Origin: Vitis vinifera
Taxonomy: Eukaryota > Streptophyta > Magnoliopsida > Vitales > Vitaceae
Length of the DNA stretch: 64,000 bases
Assembly: GCF_030704535.1 (NCBI RefSeq)
Contig: NC_081819.1
Location: 17,642,001-17,706,000, forward strand
Direction: 5' to 3'
Part shown: positions 60,114 through 64,000 of the stretch, piece after piece
Numbering within the stretch: position 1 is the stretch's first letter
How the letters are laid out: each line of letters starts with the position of its first letter
The notes under the pieces: model-generated
Told to the model about the DNA's origin: nothing
The model's database searches: none
The model's input: the letters and a program-made list of their open reading frames with translations, nothing else
Translations under genes and position numbers: made by a program

Positions 60114-61577
60114 CTACTCTGTACACTTCATGCTGGTTAGATAAACCTGAGCCTGGACAACCGTCCTCCCAATTTTAAATCCCGGAACTACTGTGAACCC
60201 CACTTTTCCCCTAGCTTTTCCAGGCAACATAGACTTTCTTGTAACATCTTCCATATACACCATGGAGAATTCTACGCCTCGCTCAACTTGAAAGATCTCA
60301 ACCACAGGATTGAATGAAAAGGCCAGCTTATGAAGCATCCATATCGAACTTGCCATGTTAACAAACGACTCATAGAATACGCTCAAGGACCTCCATGAAT
60401 TCAATACAACTTCATTTTTATCCAAATTGCTAAAAATCGATGATTCCATTGTAGGGTGAATAAGCTCTTGATATTTTGTCTCACAAAACTTTGAAAACTG
60501 AGAATTGGGATTCTTGAGGATCTCTAGAGGACCATCAGATACATGCTCGATTAATTGCTTCAAAGAACGATTCTTAACCAAATTAGCACCATCCCCATTA
60601 CACGTGACTTCATTCCCACCCAATCCAAACCCTTCTGAATCAAAACCTCGAAACATCCCCAAACAAACATATGACAGAAACGCATACCTATAATGCCCTT
60701 TTTTCACATAATCAATATTAGGATGAACCGAATTGGCGGCCAAATCCAAGTCCCACTTCGCTTTCTTCATCAAATCAATCAAAATCTTAGTAAAAACATG
60801 CATTGATCTACAAGCATCATGCAATATAGAATCAAAAACTGTAATAGACAAAAAGACCTCAGATGATGGATTTTCATAATCAGATAACCTTTTCGACAAC
60901 TTCAAATTAAGTTTTCGAATCTTATCCAAATTGTGTCTTAGAACCAAAACCTCAGCAGCTTTATCGTCAATTTCCAACTGTAGTCGATTAGAGACTGTTT
61001 CCAGAGCTCGAAGCTTACTTTGGTTCTCCTCCACCTGAGCTTCCAAGGAAGACCCAATTGGAAAATCAAGGTTGGAATTCGGATTCTGGCGAAATTCTCT
61101 ATACAATTGCTTGAAATCCGATAGTTTCCGGAGGTGCGACACCGCGGCCCTGTCAGCGGCGCTTATGCTTTCTTCGACAAAAGGGACATGGGCTGTTTGG
61201 AATTGGAGATACGAAGCTTCAAAAGAGGAAATGGTAGCGAACAGCGACGAAATCAACGGTTCTGAGAAGTGGGTATTAATGGGTCTGATCTGGGTCTCCG
61301 GGTTCGAAGGTGTTTTCTCCATCGCAACCGGCGGAGAAGGTTTGGGGAACGCGGGCTGGTCGGGCTTGATGACGACTACTTTCTGACCGGTGATGACTTC
61401 CTCGGCGGAGTCAAGGAGGGAAAACCCGTCGGAGTCGTAGCTGTCGGCGGCCGCTCCGGCTCCAGCGGGGTCTTCATCGGCAAAGAATTCAAAGGTTTTA
61501 GACTTGAAAGCAAGGGCAAATTTCTGAAACATTTCGGAAATCTGTGGAGGTTTGGAAGACCCATCCATCTCAGGCAT
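60114..61577 (-). CDS. DUF641 / GIL1-like protein
   Basis: Plant-specific protein of 487 aa in a single exon, related to GIL1 (gravitropic in the light 1) and IRK-interacting protein. N-terminal SEMFQKFALAFKSKTFEFFADED (about 14-36) is a family hallmark, followed by an acidic, Pro-rich linker. DUF641 covers about 100-235 with ISSLFATISSFEASYLQFQ and a coiled coil (about 178-235, LEAQVEENQSKL to LKLSKRLSD). The C-terminal GIL1/IRKI-type domain ends GFKIGRTVVQAQVYLTS. Start at the first ATG; one three codons later (61568) is possible. Arabidopsis relatives At3g60680 and At2g45260 lie in the matching regions. The biochemical role is not known. GIL1 acts in phytochrome control of gravitropism. 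Confidence 0.93.
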   Translation of the reverse strand: MPEMDGSSKPPQISEMFQKFALAFKSKTFEFFADEDPAGAGAAADSYDSDGFSLLDSAEEVITGQKVVVIKPDQPAFPKPSPPVAMEKTPSNPETQIRPINTHFSEPLISSLFATISSFEASYLQFQTAHVPFVEESISAADRAAVSHLRKLSDFKQLYREFRQNPNSNLDFPIGSSLEAQVEENQSKLRALETVSNRLQLEIDDKAAEVLVLRHNLDKIRKLNLKLSKRLSDYENPSSEVFLSITVFDSILHDACRSMHVFTKILIDLMKKAKWDLDLAANSVHPNIDYVKKGHYRYAFLSYVCLGMFRGFDSEGFGLGGNEVTCNGDGANLVKNRSLKQLIEHVSDGPLEILKNPNSQFSKFCETKYQELIHPTMESSIFSNLDKNEVVLNSWRSLSVFYESFVNMASSIWMLHKLAFSFNPVVEIFQVERGVEFSMVYMEDVTRKSMLPGKARGKVGFTVVPGFKIGRTVVQAQVYLTSMKCTE

Positions 61578-61820
61578 TCTTTTCCTTCTTTCTCGAAACG
61601 TTAGCTCTCTGTAATCTCTCTATATCCTCTCTTATGATAAGACCGGATTAGAGAGAGAAGAGAAGAGAAGAGAAGAGAGATGATTGCAAAGAAAGAATTG
61701 CTGTGTAAAGAGAAGGGAGGTAGAGAGAGAATACTTGAACTATACTGCTCGGTGTGATATGCAGAGCATTCTAGAGAGAGAGAGGCTTTGGATGTCTTGG
61801 AAGGAAGGTATGAGTGTTTG
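61578..61820 (-). promoter_or_regulatory. GA/CT-rich leader and promoter of the DUF641 gene
   Basis: The plus strand shows GAGAGAAGAGAAGAGAAG-type arrays (61651-61680) and GAGAGAGAGAG (61771-61783), so the transcript's leader is CT-rich. No clear TATA box. Confidence 0.45.
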
Positions 61821-64000
61821 GCTCGGTGGACTTTTCCTTTGTTTTTTTTTTTTTTCTTTTCTTCTCTTTTTTTTTTTTTTTAAGCTTCCTCTTCCTTATT
61901 TATTTATCGATGGTGGACTTTTTGAGGGATTTCTGATTTCTCATTAACGGTAATAAAGGATACCGCCAGTTTGACAGCTTGATTGTCGTTCAACCTGACA
62001 GACCAATAAGATTTGGACAACTAAGCATTCCAAAACTGGCATCCCAGTAACACTTTCCATCCATTTTTTAAAGGTATTTTCATATTTACTCAAAAATAAA
62101 TAATATTAATATTATTTTTAAAAATTATTACTTTCACTTCAGTTTTAATTTTTTTATTAAAAATAAAAATAAAAAACCTACCTCAAATAAGGCCCAGATT
62201 ATTATTTTTTTCTCCTTTATTATTCATTTTTGTAGTTTAAGGGTTTTAATTGGGGTCTTATCAAAGTTAGTAGAGGCCCATCATTCATAAAGTTGAGAGC
62301 TAAGCATGTGAAGAAAAGGAAAGGATTAAAGGGTTTTTTTTTTTTTTTTTTTTGGCCAATTTTTTATCCCTAAAATAAGATTTTGATTGAAAATAAAATT
62401 GTTGGTAATTTGGCTTTTGGGTGAACCAACCAATAGAAGGGAGCTGCAACTTGAGAGGCATGCCTTGTTTTCCAATCATTGAGATAGCAATATCTGCAAT
62501 CTCAATAATTTCATCCTTCTTGTGATGCACTACAATCAAGTGTGCTTCTCTAATTACCTTTTCATGCCTTTCCACCTCTCCAACTTCTCTTCTTCTTCTT
62601 TTCTTTTTCCTTTAATTATTTTTATTTTTATTTTTATTTATTTATTTATTTATCGGTTTTTCCTTTTAAAAATATATTTTTAAAATACAATTTTGAAGCA
62701 TATAAGGTTTGAAGGGTGGTGATACTAGTAGATACAAAAATCTCAGTAATAGGTTAGGTGAGAGTTGAAATTAATATGGAGAGGTAAATGGAGTGTAAAG
62801 GAGGAATCATATGAGATCAAGGGAGTTGACTCCAAGGAACAGGCCAAACTCAAAATATTTGGTTGGTGAAGTTCAGTGGCATTATTAAGAGGGCAGGTTA
62901 GGGGTTTGTTAAATGAAGTCAAATTTAGTTTATTTTAAATTATAAACTTTTCTACAACTTGGAACAAAGAAAGAAATAGGAAAAAATTTGTAAGAAAATA
63001 ATTTTTTTTTAAATGTATTAGTTTTTTTAACTGAATATAAAAAGTTAATTTTTTATTAAATTGAAAAGTAATTTATTAATATTTATCAATATAATTAAAT
63101 TAAACTTATTGATAATAAATTTACTTTAATTTTATTAATTGATATTAATTAATAACTTTTAACTGAATAGAAAAAAATCAAATATTTTAACTTCTTTAAT
63201 TAGTCAAAAAAATGAACATGACCCTAATTGAGATATGTTAAATAAATATAATAAAAAAATAAGAATTTTTTGAAAGTCCTTTAATAATAAAAACAACAAA
63301 TGTTTTATTTTTAAAAACATAAAAAAAAAAAATTGAAATCAAAGGCATGTTTAATAGCAATATTTGTTGAAAATGTATTATATTTATTTACTATTTAAAT
63401 CCCTTCTAAATCAGAGAATTTTTTTTTTAAAAAAAAAAAAGGGAGGAGGAGGTGGACAAACAATTATTAGGATGTAGAATAGACCCATAATCCTAGATTT
63501 GGGATGGAAACACAGATCCACTAACCATATATTTGTTTTTTGGTAGTACTTATTTAATTGATTCCGTTGGCTCTCTTTTGATTCACTTTTGCTTTTCTTG
63601 TTATTTTTGTTTCCATTTGTCTGCACAAACACCAACCCCATGGCCATATTTTCTGGGAAAACAAACAGGCCTTTTGAAACATCGTTATTGCCTTTGACCA
63701 TAAGTAAACCATAGCACCATATATGCCCCAGCCCGATTGAGTGGGGAAGTTGATGAATTGCATATTTTCTATGGGATTCATGAATAACATGCAAGCACTT
63801 TACTGTTGGACTATGGTTCATTTATCTTCATTCTCTATACTATTTGTAATATACTCTCATAAAAATAAAAATTCAAATAATTACATAAAAATAATTAATA
63901 TATATATATATATTATTAAAAGTATGAATTTTTTTTTCAAGTATTGATTTTTAATTGTGGGGGGCTCCCCTCCACGTATCCCTTTTTCAACCCGGACACC
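61821..64000. other. Intergenic AT-rich DNA
   Basis: No gene recognised. It includes T homopolymers (about 61840-61880 and 62335-62354), TTTA tetranucleotide runs (about 62620-62655) and an AT microsatellite near 63898-63912. Open frames here lack family resemblance. Confidence 0.65.

Noticed and set aside
61072-61604. Plus-strand open frames opposite the DUF641 gene
   Set aside because: Antisense shadows; the minus-strand frame has clear family motifs.

Overview
This is a plant nuclear window: AT-rich DNA, GT-AG introns, microsatellites, LTR retrotransposons and MITEs. Gene order and protein similarity point to a woody eudicot, most plausibly grapevine (Vitis). That species call is inference.

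Layout. 1-2.87 kb is the 3' part of a decayed Ty1/copia element, antisense to nothing and ending in its 3' LTR. 2.9-10.1 kb has no gene and is dominated by a roughly 3 kb inverted repeat with arms of about 1 kb. Six real protein genes follow. They are a pectin methylesterase (+, 10.26-12.77 kb, 2 exons), a plasmodesmata-located DUF26 protein (-, 14.2-16.5 kb), a SAUR auxin-response protein (-, 20.9-21.4 kb), the Golgi Qb-SNARE GOS12 (+, 32.9-43.1 kb, 6 exons), a FIL/YAB1-type YABBY transcription factor (+, 53.7-56.2 kb, 7 exons), and a DUF641/GIL1-like protein (-, 60.1-61.6 kb, single exon). I rebuilt the exon chains from reading frame, splice sites and family similarity. GOS12 comes out at 239 aa, YABBY at 210 aa and PME at 513 aa.

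The genes do not form one pathway. They are a conserved neighbourhood: the same families lie in the same order in two duplicated Arabidopsis segments (At2g45190-45220 and At3g60680-60730, recalled from memory), each of which kept a different subset.

The remaining space is mobile and repetitive DNA. It includes a TRIM retroelement with two apparently identical 498-bp LTRs inside GOS12 intron 2, an ancient decayed solo LTR of the same family at 51.7 kb with its own target duplication, a GC-rich hAT-type MITE, several Tourist-like MITEs, three-copy tandem repeats at 13.3 and 17.2 kb, and an inverted repeat in GOS12 intron 1. I saw no novel multi-gene system, CRISPR, rRNA gene or intact tRNA gene. 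The most interesting items are the transposon pair, the large foldback, the tRNA-like relic inside the hAT MITE, and the candidate regulatory motif clusters at the YABBY, SAUR and PME genes.
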